From: Morinoia aosen
Lineage: Eukaryota > Arthropoda > Malacostraca > Amphipoda > Talitridae
DNA length: 64,000 nt
NCBI GenBank assembly: GCA_030386875.1
Contig: CM059564.1
Coordinates: 65,391,936 to 65,455,935 of the forward strand
Direction of reading: 5' to 3'
Made by a program: the position numbers and the translations under genes. The notes beneath the pieces were generated by a model that worked only from the letters and a program-made list of their open reading frames with translations, ran no database searches and had not been told where the DNA came from. Positions 1-14,083 of the stretch are shown here, piece by piece. Positions within the stretch are counted from its first letter, which is position 1. Every line of letters begins with the position of its first letter.

Positions 1-889
1 GCTGGGGGTGACTCCTCGATGTCGGCTTGGCGTCAGAGCCAGAGCACGAGTGTTCAGGTTCAATATAACGCACTTTCAGTTGAACGCTTCATACATACAC
101 GCAAATTTTCAAGGACCATTTCAAAACTGTGCGTAGCAAAATGTTCTGAATAGGAATGAATTAACAGAATTAAGTACTCGTGACCATCGTGAAATCTATC
201 AATTTTCAAGTTTTCCCGCGTTTCGCGCACGGTAGGAGAAATTGAACTCGACAAGTTTTTGACATTTTATTATAAACCATTCATTCATGATAAATTAATG
301 TAATGAGGCGATAGGATGATAACGATGGAAGATGGATGTCGATCGCGCTAATGAGTAACATTACAACCGAAAATTGAGAAACTTGTACTAAGAAACACAT
401 CTCTCTATCAGATAAAAAGATGTAGAAAAATAAAAAGATGGTTTCGCCTTCAGCTTAACTGAAACAGTTGGGGTTGGTGACTAGATCCAACCTATACTCT
501 GAAGAGGTATGGGATAGAGAAGACGCTAGAGAAAATAAAAAAGCCCCGATAAAGGAGCAATAACAGCAGAAGAGAAAATGGCAATAAACCATTCCAGTCA
601 CTAGAAAGAAGACGAGCAATAAAAACAAGAAGTCAACCGCCTGAAGTACCAGTCGACATCAAAATGGTGAAACAATGTTTGTTTGGTCAAGTCCGGGGAG
701 ACCCAACCAAGCAGTCCTACTTCGCACAGCACTCGCTCCGCTACCTCCAATATATAATACATCTTACAATGAGGGACTCAAGTCGGATGCGTCTCCCTGG
801 TTCTTTTTTTTGCAATTCATTTTCTTTTCTTCTCATGTTATCGGGTTTTCTTTTTCACTTTCACGGGTTTGAGAGGTCACCGAAGCCGA
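1..889. other. 3' flank of the acidic nuclear protein gene
   Basis: No coding region is recognised here. The stretch lies downstream (minus strand) of the stop codon at 890-892 and would hold that gene's 3' UTR. On the minus strand an AATAAA hexamer reads at 266-271, a possible polyadenylation signal, but it is far from the stop and AT-rich chance matches are common. The rest is purine-rich low-complexity sequence around 520-640. Confidence 0.4.
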
Positions 890-3800
890 TCACGCTTCTT
901 CCTCCTCCTCTTCTTCCTCGCCACCTTCTTCACCATCTTCGCCCTCACCGTCCTCCTCTTCTGGGGAAGAAGAGATATATTTAAGAACGTGCAACAAACA
1001 CATCTTCAATATGAAACGATAAATATTAAAATCTTGTTTTTAAAAAGGTGTTTATTTTTAATTATCGCGAATTAAAATTTTTGATATACGAATTGCGGGA
1101 CATAAAATGGAAACTGTACTAAGTTAAATAAAAAGTTTACGCAAGAAATTCAGCCATAAAACGATCTATGTTGAGAGGCAGACTCTCCATGACGTACACA
1201 CAGCGTTCTTAACCTGAATGAAAACATCATTACTGCTGAGCTTTCATTGAAAGCTAAATATTAATCCTCTCAAATTACAGCCCATTTTGATACACAAATT
1301 GAAATACTGCTATATAAAGCATTGAGCGCAAAATTTATCTTTCAACAAGTGTTGCTTCTAATAAAAACTAAAAAAAAGATCTTGCTTCTAATAAAAACTC
1401 GCTGCACTCTATGAGATGCTCATGCAAAGCCCAACCAAAACCGATCAATGAAACATGTTTCCATTTACTCGGAACCAAGCTCACGAATTCAAAGGTTTTC
1501 ACACTAAAATGAAATAAAGCTGAATGTCCATTCATTATTAAATATTTTAGGCAAGATTTCATGTAGTAGAGATTATTTTATTCAGTATACTGTAAACAAT
1601 TCAAGCGAACGTACCTCCTTCTTCCTCTTCATCACAGACGTTCTCCTCGAACTCCCTCAAATCTTCATCCTCTTCTTCCTCATCGAAGTGATCCGCATCC
1701 AACTCCTCCTCTTCTTCAACTTCCTCACCGTTCTCCTCCGCCTTGTGCTTTTTCTTGTCATCTTCCACATCCTGCACACAAGAAAGAAAAGCTTAATAAA
1801 TAACGTCGGAGAGCGAAAATAAAAATAAAGTAAAATTCTTTGTTTTGATTGCACAATAAAACGCCAACATCTCTCGAATAATTTTTTTTAAACTTTCGTT
1901 ATCATCCGGCGGAGGGACTGAATCCTTCACCAGCTAATAATTCTTATCAAGGCTTATAACAGTACATGCCTAGAACGTGATCTCTAGAGGCAGAAATTGC
2001 GAACAATTTTGCCACTACCATCACTGCTCCCTGAGAAGTAGATACAGAATCGAATTTACTGAAAATCGAGAGCACGTTTCAGAAATAGTAGAAAGTTAAT
2101 ATTTCTAAAGGACGAAAATGGAGTTCATGAAAAATTCTGCGAAGGGAACGTGCAGACATGCCCAGGACGATAAAAGACTAGCGAGCGGATAGTTTAGGGT
2201 AGCAAGGACAAGCAAACTCGCTATGACTTACTTAAGTCTCATCCGTCTTCGCAGGTACTTTCCCCTCAAGTAGTCTTTATTCTCTTCTAATATTTACTTT
2301 AAATTAAATCTATTCATAATCACGTACATCGCCTCACGGTGGAATTTTCTAAGTAATGACGGACGATAAAAAGCACGTCATACCGGAATGACCAAAAGAC
2401 AATTAGAAAATCCGACGCTGCCTCGACATAAATATCATTGCGACTGAACTCTATCTAATCCTTCTTTAACCTATTCCATTCTTCGAGGACGCATTTTACA
2501 CGAAAAGACTATTATAGATAGGAGCTATCCCGCTCCACTTAGCACTTAAGAAAACTGAAGAGCAACAGACGGACTAAGAATTTCACTGATCAGAAACAAA
2601 TCTTCACTTCTCGACCATATAACCGTCCGAATCTCGTCACGACCGGAATACATCCTCAATTGTCTTTGGTAAAAATATCACAAAAAGATAAACTAATCCA
2701 ATTTTCTTGGCCTGACGAGCTTATGATTTTATAAAACAAAGTCAGTAAAATTCATGAAATTTCTCACGTCTATAACTTGTTAAGTATCGAGGTGATGCTT
2801 CCAACTTGATTAAAATTCTTCACGAGCCACGCATGTCCTCGACATCCACAAAAATGAAAAATAAATACGACAGCGTACACATGTGAAAAAATAAAAGCAT
2901 TCAACCGAATGCTCAAAAATACAAGGTCGCCCTCACAATAGTAGTTTTCCATAAGACGAACCGATTCCATGCTTGTGACAGAAAATAGTTTCGACGGTAG
3001 ACTTCAAAAACGGCGGTACCATTGAAAACTCAACCCCGTTCCCTGCATGTTTGGAATATTGTCCCCCAGTAAAATATACCCTGCAACTCTTGGTTTTAAA
3101 CGTTAAGCACAAGTAGATGAATCAAACATTACTTGAACGTTTAAATTTTTTTATTTCGTAATCTGGAACGAAAATTTCTCAACTATATAAATACAAGCGA
3201 AAAAAAATCAACAGGTGTACAGCTGAGTTTATGCAATTATGTAACGATATTTTAATCAAATACGCATCAGGAGTAGCTAGTTCAAATTACGATCTGAAAT
3301 GAGAGATTTGACTTTCAGAATTTTTCTCTATGTCCTTAGAAAATCCGTAAATTCAGAACTTGAGCGTAATCGTCAAATGAAGTCGCCAAAATTTTAATAA
3401 CATCAGTAACTATTATATATAATTTAAGAATGGATACCGCATGGTAATAATTAGATTGTGATTTTGTTCGTAGTCATCGTTTCATGAGACAAACACGTGC
3501 ACGTGACTGTCGAGCCCGAGTTATAACTTCATACCATAACACACGGGACTATTCAAAAAATGTATGAAAAGTAAAGACCACATTTGAACTCGGTAATTAC
3601 AGACTGCAAGAGCACATGTTTGAAAAACAACTAGGCCTACTCAACTCAACATTTTCACAATTTAACACAACCTGTCAATCGATAGTCTAATTCAGCTACA
3701 AACTGAATTTTTACATAATTTTCAAAACATTCAGAGGCATTTACGTTTTCAGAATACCCACTGCTCTAATAAGTAGTTTACATACCAGTACAGTTGAATA

Positions 3801-4784
3801 AATGCTTCTCAGAATGCTCGAGCTCACTCGAAATGAATTTTGGAATTTATCGTGAGACGCAGGTAAACATATTTGAATTACCTACTCCTAGCTAAGCTGT
3901 CACCTAAATGTGGCTTCAGCCGCTGCCAGGGACGAATGTTTTCAGAACCAATTCAAAATTTACGGTAGATTAGTACATGATGGTTATGTTCATCACACTA
4001 GTAGCTTGTCAACGGAGTAAAAATATAACATTCGTCCCTAACGACGGCTGAAGCAAATTTGGCGCCAAGCTTGGCCATTAAAAATATCGCGATATCAAAC
4101 GAAAAAAAATCAAGTGAAAACCACGATTTCATTGATAAAACTGTTTAGCCTCACTGGAATACTACTGACAATAACTGAAATTCTGAACTTCAACTACAAA
4201 CTTTTAAGCCTCGCATAATTTAAAATACTATTAGGTAGTACAGCCGTAGGAGCTAACGCACAACAGCACGCTCACGTCCGCCATCTAACAAAATGAACGC
4301 GTTCAAAAAGGCGGGAACCTCGCAACTTTTTCCTCTTCAAGTCTCAAGGCCTAGGCGGACAATAAATTTAAATCAGATAGCTATTTATGCTAAGCTGGCG
4401 AATATCAATGTCTAAAATGATGAGGTAATTTTTTGAAAAACTTTCCGTTACTTGCTCAACATCACCACCGCTTCCATGGAAAATATATATAAATTTCCTC
4501 GAAATAGTTATGCAAATATTCTTAGCATAGAGAATGATGCAAAATGTACAAAACGGTAAAAATTAAGCATCGTACCTATCAATCATTAACCTCATTGGAC
4601 TCACATCTACTACGTATACATATATAACCTCAAATTTTCCAATTACCCCCTATGACAATAAAATATTAAAGTTAGTTATCCCGAAACTCACACAACTTAC
4701 TTCGGCGGCACGTTTCACTCCCTTCTTCACCTCCTCCTTGCCGGCAGCCTCTTCAGCTTTGGGTTTGTTGTTTGTCTCAGACAT
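890..4784 (-). CDS. prothymosin/parathymosin-like acidic nuclear protein, 3 exons
   Basis: Three exons on the minus strand give a 103-residue protein: exon 1 at 4701-4784 (ATG at 4782-4784, donor GTAAGT), exon 2 at 1615-1771 (acceptor TGTGTGCAG, donor GTACGT), exon 3 at 890-960 (acceptor TTCTTCCCCAG, stop TGA). Phases agree (0, then 1). The protein has a basic N-terminal part with MSETNNKPKAEEAAGKEEVK, then KRAAEDVEDDKKKHK, then about 65 residues that are mostly Glu/Asp, ending in a run of eight Glu and Ala. The acidic composition and the KRAAE-D-EDD-KK stretch resemble vertebrate prothymosin alpha and parathymosin, small disordered nuclear proteins that bind histones and affect chromatin; here the basic block precedes the acidic tract. 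Role is inferred from the family. It might instead be another acidic chaperone. Intron 1 is 2.9 kb. Confidence 0.66.
961..1614 (-). other. intron 2 of the acidic protein gene
   Basis: This 654-bp intron runs from donor GTACGT to acceptor CTTCTTCCCCAG on the minus strand. I see no gene, repeat or mobile element in it. Confidence 0.55.
1772..4700 (-). other. intron 1 of the acidic protein gene
   Basis: A 2.9-kb AT-rich intron. Apart from the small inverted-repeat element at 3905-4063, I recognise no coding sequence in either strand; the short open frames here have no family features. Confidence 0.5.
3905..4063. mobile_element. small inverted-repeat element (MITE-like)
   Basis: The left arm GGCTTCAGCCGCTGCCAGGG at 3912 followed by ACGAATGTT is matched in inverse by the right arm ending near 4054 (ACATTCGTCCCTAACGACGG then CTGAAGC). 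The arms are about 30 bp with a few mismatches around a 100-bp AT-rich middle. No clear target duplication was found, so the superfamily is unknown. It sits in intron 1 of the acidic protein gene. Confidence 0.5.
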
Positions 4785-6487
4785 CTTAGCTGTGTGTTTG
4801 AGCCTTTAGAACCTCACAGTACTGAGAGCAAATGCAGACTGAGGACGACGCTGACCGCCTAAACTTGAATCCAAACCTGGCTTCTGGCAAGCGGTATTCT
4901 GTGACGTCACAATCGGGTTGGGTAATATTTTCTTATAACTCATAGAAGTTATTGGAAAAAAAATAACATTTTGTGTATTATTTTTGTAATTGGAAAGCAT
5001 TTGATTAAGATTTTTTTGCAAACTATCAATGGTATATGTTATCTTATTATAGCACTGTTTTTGAAGGTAAAAACGTTTTGGTCACGAGACATCTAGCGGG
5101 AAGTACTATGAAACATCGGAAAACCTTCGATTGAAGTTCATTCGTGTAGAAGCAAGTCAAATGAACGGATGTCTGTGATGACAATCGAAAAATTTTACAT
5201 AACTTATGTGATATTTTATCATTACCTAATGTTATTTTCTACGCATTTCTTCTCTCTCAAATAATACATCGTGTTTGATCAAACTTTCAAGATATTTAAG
5301 GCATATGATTGCCCTGCATTTCGCAACGGACGCAAATAAATTACGATTATAAATGTTGAAATAATCTTACATCGAAGGAAAAGTTATTACTGTTATTGTA
5401 TGAATACACTATGGTACTTTCTTGCAATTATTCGCAAATCTTTGTGCCCAATTTTCTTTAATGACAGACGTGTATAGAAATTGTTTGAGAAAAAAGCAAC
5501 ACAGTTGATTTTACACGAACTGTTATTTCGATAAAATTTAATACATTGTATTTGGATTCATCCCTATTTGTTGCCGCTATTAAAATCTATAAAGCTTGAA
5601 TGCGTAATCGGAAATAAAGAATGCATTACCTCTTCTCTGAACTGACGACCACTCTCACGCGAGCTACCGAAAAACACGTGTTTTACCGATACATGTTTTC
5701 TCTCGTTTAAATACTTACCATCATTTTGAAATATTTTGTGACAAACCATGACATGTATTAGTTCACTACATTGATTTTTATTGTTACCAGTCACAAAAAT
5801 TGTACAATGCGGATGCAGCTCTTAAATGGGCCCACACCGATTCGCTGTCACTTTGATATTGCTTGGAAGTCACTTTCGTTAGTCTAAGAAATCAAGCACG
5901 AAATTTTTCTGAAAAAATTCAAAAGGAATGATGAAAATCGATGCAAGAACTTGCGGTGGATGAAAGTAATAGCACTAGCCTGCAAGCTTTTAAAATAAAA
6001 TAAGGGACAAATTCTGCCTAGATGTGTCAGAGAGTATAACAGCATCTGTTTTATAACACATTGTTTCCATCTATTTTTTTGTAATGCGTATCACGATAAA
6101 CGAACTTGAGTGATACCATACCCATAGATAAGATTGTATTTCTGATAGCACTCGTATTGTTCAATGGCAACCTCAGATAAGAAGGAAAAGCTTTGAATTT
6201 ACCCATTCGCTCGTAACGCAGTAAGCATTTGTAATAACAAATTTAGTACTTCTTCAGAACTCTCGCTCATGCTGTACATGAAACAATGTAAATTTAATTA
6301 AGTACATATCTTAGTAGTAGAGTGCTTATGGTGTAAATTGAATCATATATATTGTTGACGAGCTTTTAGGTACAAGAAATTCTCCAATGGTGAGCCAACT
6401 CGTAGCCACGTGTTTCCTGGGACAGTCGGACGTGCTACGATTGTGACGTCATGCTTCGGCAACAGGCGAGCGACGTGTGGACCGGTC

Positions 6488-6757
6488 AGAGTTGCCAGAT
6501 AAATCAGTCACCTTATGGCCACATTTTTCAAGAAAAGATGGCCATAAGGGCCACTACAAGATACATTGACATTTTTTTAATTAAAAATCCCAACATTAAT
6601 AAATTTGATACTCACTTTGACAATATTATGACGAGAGCACTACTTCTAGGTATTGCAGGTCTTCTGTTTCGTGAGTAGTGCAATATTTTTTAAAATGGCC
6701 AAGTAAATTTCTCATGGCCACGGCGTTCAAAAAATAGCCAATCTGGCAGTCCTGCGT
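6488..6757. mobile_element. possible short inverted-repeat element
   Basis: GTTGCCAGAT near 6490 is mirrored by ATCTGGCAGTCC near 6745, and both sides continue with a GGCCA-containing segment next to TTTTTCAA or TTGAA. A further 10-bp hairpin CCTTATGGCC/GGCCATAAGG lies inside the left part. The arms are short and mismatched, and no target duplication was seen. Confidence 0.28.
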
Positions 6758-9309
6758 GTGGTAGTAAGCAAGAAAAATTGGTAGTGAGACTGCAGCCCAC
6801 CGAGCCAATGATTCTCAAGAAAGAATTAGTTTTTTGGAATGGATCTGCTGTATTTGTGAAGCTGCTTGAAAAATGATTAGGCTTTCGCGCAGTTTCATGG
6901 CTTATTATTTACCACCAGGATTACCACAAGAGAACAAAGACTGCCGACATTTTATGTATCCAGCTGACGTAATTGAAATTTAGAAAATTCAGTATGGGTT
7001 CTCAAACGTTCATGAAACAGCTGCGTCTTTAAAAAAACATCCAGAAGTCAAAAAACGAAAATATTTAATCGTTAGTAGCAGAATTATAGGCTTGTGACGA
7101 AGTTTTCGAACTATACTGGGCATGAATTAGAATAACACTGAAATCGCTTCATTATTGAAGGAAATGAATGTAAATGTTGAAAAAAATATATCTTTTACAT
7201 TTTATCGCGATTAGTCCTCATTTTGCATACTATTCAAAATAGGTCATTAACTCAGCGAAGTCCGCTCAGATATCAAGTTCAATAATGGCGTCCTGCTGAA
7301 AACGTTAGAATCTACGGTTTATCACACTTAGAGTGCAAAAATCTTCTTTGCACTGCTCAAATTGTTTCTTACGCTAGAGGTAGCTTAATGACATATTAAT
7401 AAGTGTATTTTTACTTTACAGGAGAGCGCAGTTTTTCACCTGTAAAACATGGCCAAAAGTTATGTCAGGTTGATTTTACGAGATTAGTGAGGGAGGGTAT
7501 GTGGCTTCCCTCATTGCTCAATAAAAACGAATCTTCCCAGTTGGTCTGTTTTCGAATCTGATGCCTGTGCTTCCCAGACATAACAATTTAAGGCCCTCTA
7601 AAAAACGTGTATTGAAGGTTGGCATCTTTGATTATGTGACAGTTCGTAAAGCAAACTGGTACAAAAGAGGAAAATATTGAGAATGAATTTCTCGTAATGC
7701 TGGTAAAGGCATTAATTTATCACTTAAAAAGGCTTTTCATGCTATACGAAACTAAAAATATAGTTGCTATTCATTGATGCAAAGACTAGGCCTGTCATGA
7801 AATATCACTCCTGGTCACATCACGCTTCCGTTTGCAGCTTAACATGCGTTCGATTGTAGGGCGCCAAAACAACTTACATCAAACCGGAACATGAACTCTG
7901 TCCGTATTTCAATTTGGTAATCAGGGTAAATTTTAACACAGCATTTTCACTTTAGCGTTCATTTTCTACATCGTCTTCACTTTGTCATCTCTCTATATAA
8001 TATCTCTCTATATTTTCTCAATTTTCCTACAGCGTTCATTATGCGTTCTTCAATTCTTTGACATAGTCTTCGGCTTTCAACGTTTATATGTGTTAAATTG
8101 TGGTTCACTAGCGATCCAAATCAGGTGCTGCACCATCCTATCAATAATTCGAGTGAGAGCACTTAGGTGAAATTTTACCTTCTCGTAATTGAATCTATTA
8201 AGTATGAGATTTACAGTTGCTGTGAGTGTCCGTAGTTGCTGACCCTTCATTGTAGCTATTCATGTCTCCACACACATGTATTTACGAACATTCTCTAACT
8301 TTGAAATACTAAACCATGAGAATACGCTTACAAGCTTCTCTCTCAATCTTTTGTATAATCATTGACATGGTAAGCACGGGGTGTTCACCTACTAATGATA
8401 CTCACATTGAGGTATTTGATAAAAAACGATGTTGAACCATCAACTTTGTCGGGAATGAACTGTGTTTTTATTTCTTTTCAAAGTTTTTCTCTCTCATTAG
8501 CGTACGCATTCATCATCTATTTTTCAGAAAATCAAATTTTTATTCGCTTGCAGAACGAATTAGAATTTCAGACGATCACACTCACTACGATTAATATATA
8601 CTAAATTGTAAATAAATACCGTCAATGATTGAAAAATGATGCGAAATTAGCTCATCGGAGTTCTGTTTTCATATTGCACTACCGTTTTGATTTAGACTTA
8701 CGGGTTTACGGGTTTTAGACTCCCGAAATATTTTCTGCCGGTATTTTAGACGAAGATAATTCATAATTTTTTTTATATGGTGAAGCCTGTCCCTTCTCAC
8801 ATAGACACGCTTGTTCCTAAAGGCTCGTTGATATGTATGTATCTACGAAAAGCTAGTTTCAAATTTATTCTTGTCATTCTTCTGCATAATAAAATTATTG
8901 ATCAATCGCCAGTTTGAAAGCATAAGTGATTTTCTTAGGTGATAAAATATTGAAACCGAAAATCACATTACCACGTATAATTATTGGGCATTTTATGACG
9001 AATGTACAATGTCAGAAAATACTATCAATTTAGCAGGACACAGTATCATTTCTATCCCCTAAACTGTCAGCCACACTGGTTATTATCGCAAAATTACTGA
9101 CCAGCAATGTAAATTGACTATCTTCGCTACGGAGTTCCAATCAACACCTGCGCCATTTTTTAAGCAGTATTTGTAAGCATTTAAACATGGGGTACACTAT
9201 CCGAGGGAATGTTTTTATGTTTTTTCCTAAATATTTTATTCCACTATTGACAAGGCTGTCATGTTACCTTTAACAGTTTCAGTAGGTTAGATTAGATTAT
9301 TAGTTATTT

Positions 9310-9600
9310 TAAGCCTCCCTATCCGCAACAAAAGCGATCCAAAGAGAGGAATGAAGAAGGCACCATATTGTATGGAGTTAAGGGAATCCGGAATCCATGC
9401 AGAAAGGGCATAGAAACAGTAAGATAAGAAAGAAGTTCATGAAATAAGATCAAAGTTGAAGAAAAAAGTAGTAGGTGCTAAAAAAACAGTACAGCATTGA
9501 ACCGAAAAAGATGGTTCTTAACATAATAAAAGCATTTTATTTCAACAAAAAGAAGACCTACCTAACTCTCAGCTCGGGCTCTCACGTTGTCCCCCTGGGA
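9310..9600 (-). repeat. dispersed repeat family D, copy 1
   Basis: Minus-strand copy of a repeat of about 270-350 bp also seen at 36580-36910, 37690-37965, 38570-38765, 38775-38960, 44160-44425 and 52780-53035. Shared phrases (plus sense of the others) are TTCTTTTTGTTGAAATAAAA, CAGCACCTACTACTTTCTTC, CTTAACTCCATACTAAATGG and GGATAGGGAGGCT. No coding capacity and no obvious terminal repeats; class unknown. Confidence 0.6.
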
Positions 9601-12315
9601 GAACGGTTTCAGTAATATTGGACGAATTTTGCGCTAAGAATTATTCAATAACCAATATTTTAACTAATAGTTTTTTTCGGCTTCGTTGGAGATAAACTGT
9701 TTTTTAGCAGCATTATTTTAGTTAGAAAATATCATAAATTTATTGTGCGACAAAGTATGTTCTCCGAGTTAAATACAGGTTCTATTTTCATATAAATGCC
9801 CGAAAAAATAAAAGAAAATTTCTGCCATGTCTACCTTTAAATATGAGTACAGAATGATTTCTTTTCAGCCATTATACTGTTCTTCTAACATTAATCTTTG
9901 ATATCGCATCAGCCTAAGATCAAATACAGATAGCGTTTCAAATTAATGGGTTGATTACACTCATTGTTTTTTTCAATATATCATTTATTTTTGTAAAAAC
10001 ATTGATATGGCTGCTATGATATTCAGGTAGGTACATTTACTAACTAAGGATCTTTATTTGCAGTATCTTTTAAATACAATTTGCATTTGTATCAACTTCG
10101 TTAAGGACTAACTGTTTTTCTATAAATATTAGAGCCATGGGTTGATTTTTACGGCCTCAAACCGTGGCTAACACTATTTCGCTGTTATCACTGAATTTTT
10201 CCATAAAATGACAATCACAATAAATTCAATCTCACTTATACCAATTCTTTTTTTTTGTCTTGATATAAAAAATTCAAATAACATTACCTTTAATCTTCAG
10301 AACACGTATTTTCTCTTTTTCAGCCTAAGATTTGCTGAGGAACAAACGGTGTCAGTTGAAAAGATAAATAAAATTTAAATCTCAACTATGTATCGAATAC
10401 TCCAACGATTTCTAAGTAAAATGTCTAGATCCCAATTCATATGTTATCTACCGGCACCTCGATCCGTATTATACCACGGTGTACGAATATAGTTTTACGA
10501 ACAGTGGCTAAATCGATATACCAATCACATCCAATTATGGTAATTCGTAATTTATGTTTGAAAATTTTGTTCCGTGTTCCTCTTAAACAATATTAATCTG
10601 TCTGTTTTTTTTTCATCTGATTTCATGAGCCAAAGCTTGCGTATCATTGGGGAATAACGAACGAATGAAAAACTGGAAACGTTTCATGGGCTTTGACACT
10701 AATTCGGCTTTCCCAATGCCCTCATCGTGAAATAAGAAATTAATATATTTACGTTATCAACTCACATTTTTTTTTCAAGAACACAAACAATACAGTGGTC
10801 AATTTAATGGGGCAGAAAAGAACTTTTCGGTTGATTGCAAAATAAGTGAAGATAAGAGCGGTTACATTCCTTGAATACTCACCGACCAGAATGTATTGAA
10901 TTATTCAGAAATAACTCAGGTATTTCATCCAATAAAATTCGTACACTAGTCCGCTTCTTCAAAAAAGATTCATCGCCGCCCCTGTGCGCGGCAAATGTTT
11001 TTGTTTCTTCAATATATAAACACGGGAATAAAATTAAATAATCGTAATCTGCAATAATGGAATTTTATAACCACTGACCTCTTCTATTCGTAGTATGTAC
11101 AAACATCGAAATTCATTTCAGCAAGTGTGTTTTATTTGAGACGCGCGTTTTTTACGATGTCTTTAAATTGTGTTTCACAACCCTTCTTCATTACGTTGAA
11201 GTCTTATAGAACAGTATTATATGAAAATGGCATTTCAAAATAGTCAAGGACAGTAAATGGCGAAGCATGCTCGTGCTAGTTACTAGACACTTGCTGTTAG
11301 CTTAGCACGAAAAAATAGTTTCAAATTTCTACCAAACCGGTCTTTTAGTTATACATGTAAGCAGTTATTCACTTCGCCCATTATTTTCAGCTATATCCTT
11401 TGGCATCGCGCAAGCCTAAACTAATGTCAATGTAAGCAGAAACAGTCTTCCAAAGCTTTCTAAATCAATGGGTCACTGTCTATTTTTCTCACTTTTCTTC
11501 ATATGTCGTATCAAAGTTCGAAGAATTTAACTGGCGTATCATACGGTATTTCAAGCCCTCCTCTCAAAGAAGACATTCAATCATTGATATGACTATTATG
11601 ATACCCATGTATGTTAACCAACGAAGGATCTATATGTTGAAATATTTTAAAGATTAATTTTGAATATTTCATGGATTAACTTTGTTGAAAATATTCTTTT
11701 CTTCAAGTACCAACTCGTTAGATTATAAGCATACAAGTGTCGATAACTTGCAAACTTCTTCGAATGTTCCTTCCTTTTTGTTAGTAAATTAAGATGATTT
11801 TTTGCATCAATTAGTTTCATCTAAAGGTGGGTGAAACACACCATACTGCAAACTTGACAAGCGTACGTAGTTGCGCAAGTACTGGAATATTTCCCTTCGC
11901 CACCACACGGTACAGGCATACCTGCACAAGCCTCCAGTTGAAATGGTAACCATTTCGAGTTCGGAAGACGACGCGCTTGCTTTGAGAGTTTTTTTGCGTT
12001 ATATATAAACGAAAAACACACAAGAAGAAACGTAATATGTGGTATAAAGAGTGGTTGAAAAAAAGAAAAACATTTTCTCATGTCAATCTTTTAAGCGAGT
12101 TGAAGATATATCCACCCGATTGGTATAATTATCTTTGAATAAATGAACATAAATGTCCTTCTGTCCTTGGTAACACCGTCAATTAAAAAAGAAGGATACA
12201 ATCATTAGAAAATCCGTGTCTCCCCACCCACGACAGACTTAAATGCAACATAGCGATTTCTCGCGATTGAAAGAAGTCATAACCTAAAATGAAGACTCAA
12301 ACTTCAGCGCTAATG

Positions 12316-14047
12316 CTACAATGTTGGGATGTAGGGAGACGATGAATGTGCAGGTGCAGACTCGCGAATGGAATGGGCCATGGTCAACTGGCCTGTTTCT
12401 GCCATAAAAAGGCTGTCATTGATCATTTTCTCAGCTAATAGTCTCTGCATGCTATCTGTTATGTCTCTAATTTTTAGAGCCAAATTTTTTCCTAAAACAT
12501 CGTACCGATCTTCTTTCTGTTTGGGCTTCTTGAAGTGCTGTTCAATGGTGTCCAACACTGTGTCAAATTTGTCACTGCTCCTTTTCATGGGCCTTGTGGC
12601 GATTATTTTCGGATTTGCCATAACAGGAGTTTCCTCGACTGGACTACATGAGTTTTTTGATGTTGGTGTTGGTGGCCCACTGTCCTGAACTGAGTCCTGG
12701 AAGTCAGGTTCAACTTCATGTTCATTTTCTTCCTGTAAAAATGTACATATACTTAATTACGGCAATATTTAAAGTTGATTAATTACTTGTAAATTATTTC
12801 AGGTCTCACGAAATGAAGACGATTAGATCGCTGTATCAAAGGATTTCGAAAAGAGGGGGAATTTTCCACATTGCCTAGGCTGCCTGAATGGAAAATATGT
12901 CGAGATCATTCCCCCTGCTGGAAGTGGCTCATTATTTTATAATTACAAGCAAAGACATAGTATAGTGCTCCTTGCCATTGCAAATGCAAATTATAAATAT
13001 ATTTCATTTGATTTTGGAACGAATGGTAGAGTCTCAGACAAAGGTGTTCTGCGGAATGCAGTTTTTTCAGAAAACTAAAGGGTAACTTACTCAACATTCC
13101 GAAAAGAAGTGGCCAACGGCAGACGTAAACTGCCGTATGTATTCCTTGCAGACAATGCATGCTTTCCCACTGAGAACTGACATGTTAAAACCATACAAAC
13201 AATCTGATTCAAACTGTAGCGAGAAAAATATATATTATTAGCTGTGAATCTTATTTACTGTGTGCGAATCCTACGCACCACCATATTGTCTAGCTTCTGA
13301 GGACTTACTTAGATGATGGTCAAGTCAGTCCTGGGATAACATCATATAATTCCCATTTGGGCCCTTTACAAAGTTCTCATATTGCCGGCAACATAGCATC
13401 AAATGCAAAAGAAATCTGAAAAGAATTCATGAAGAATTCAAGAATTTGGACATTTCTTCTTTAACCATGAAGGGCATGTGCCTTGGCAACAAAGATTTGT
13501 ATGTTGAAAGTATTATGAGCTAACTATTATGTAACTATTGTAATTGCGTATATTTTGTTCAGACCTTTAGAATTAAAAAGCGAACAAATGTGTTCACGTA
13601 CCTATAATGTAAAACAATGAAAGTAGTAAACTTAACTAGAAAAATCTGTCAAGTAGAATTTTTTAAATAAGTCCATTTGTAAATAATGGGTGACTCTTTC
13701 ATGTTTGGTGGAAGACACCAAAATAAATTTCATTTATGCCACTATTTACCGTTTTTTTTTGTCTGTAGAATACGAAAATAGCAAACGTTCTCTCAAGAAA
13801 TTTAAATTTTTTGAATTGTACGGTTCAAAGGTTGATCGTTCACTATGTGTTACTGGAGAAACGCAATGGTTGAAATTTCTACAAAACTGATAACCACTAA
13901 AAATTTACAGCGTCCGGTAACAGTAACTTTACCCTAGGTACCAACTTAAAATATAGGTATACATGCCTGTGAGTTCTCTAAGTTGGATGACGAACTTCTG
14001 AGCGTTTCCTGGTCGTCTATGAACATAGGTGATGTCGCGGCAGCTGT

Positions 14048-14083
<36 letters not shown>

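Larger units (their letters stand above)
4785..12315. other. intergenic AT-rich region
   Basis: No gene recognised over 7.5 kb. The start (about 4785-4900) should hold the 5' UTR and promoter of the minus-strand acidic protein gene; no TATA box was identified. Two blocks, about 9880-10140 and 11380-11720, look like diverged copies of each other (shared phrases around CATTGATATG, CTATGATA and AAGGATCT). A dispersed-repeat copy lies at 9310-9600 and a possible small inverted-repeat element at 6488-6757. The other open frames look like chance. Confidence 0.5.

Noticed and set aside
5564-9240. Several minus and plus frames of 60-76 codons
   Set aside because: All short, without splice or domain support, in AT-rich DNA where such frames are expected by chance.
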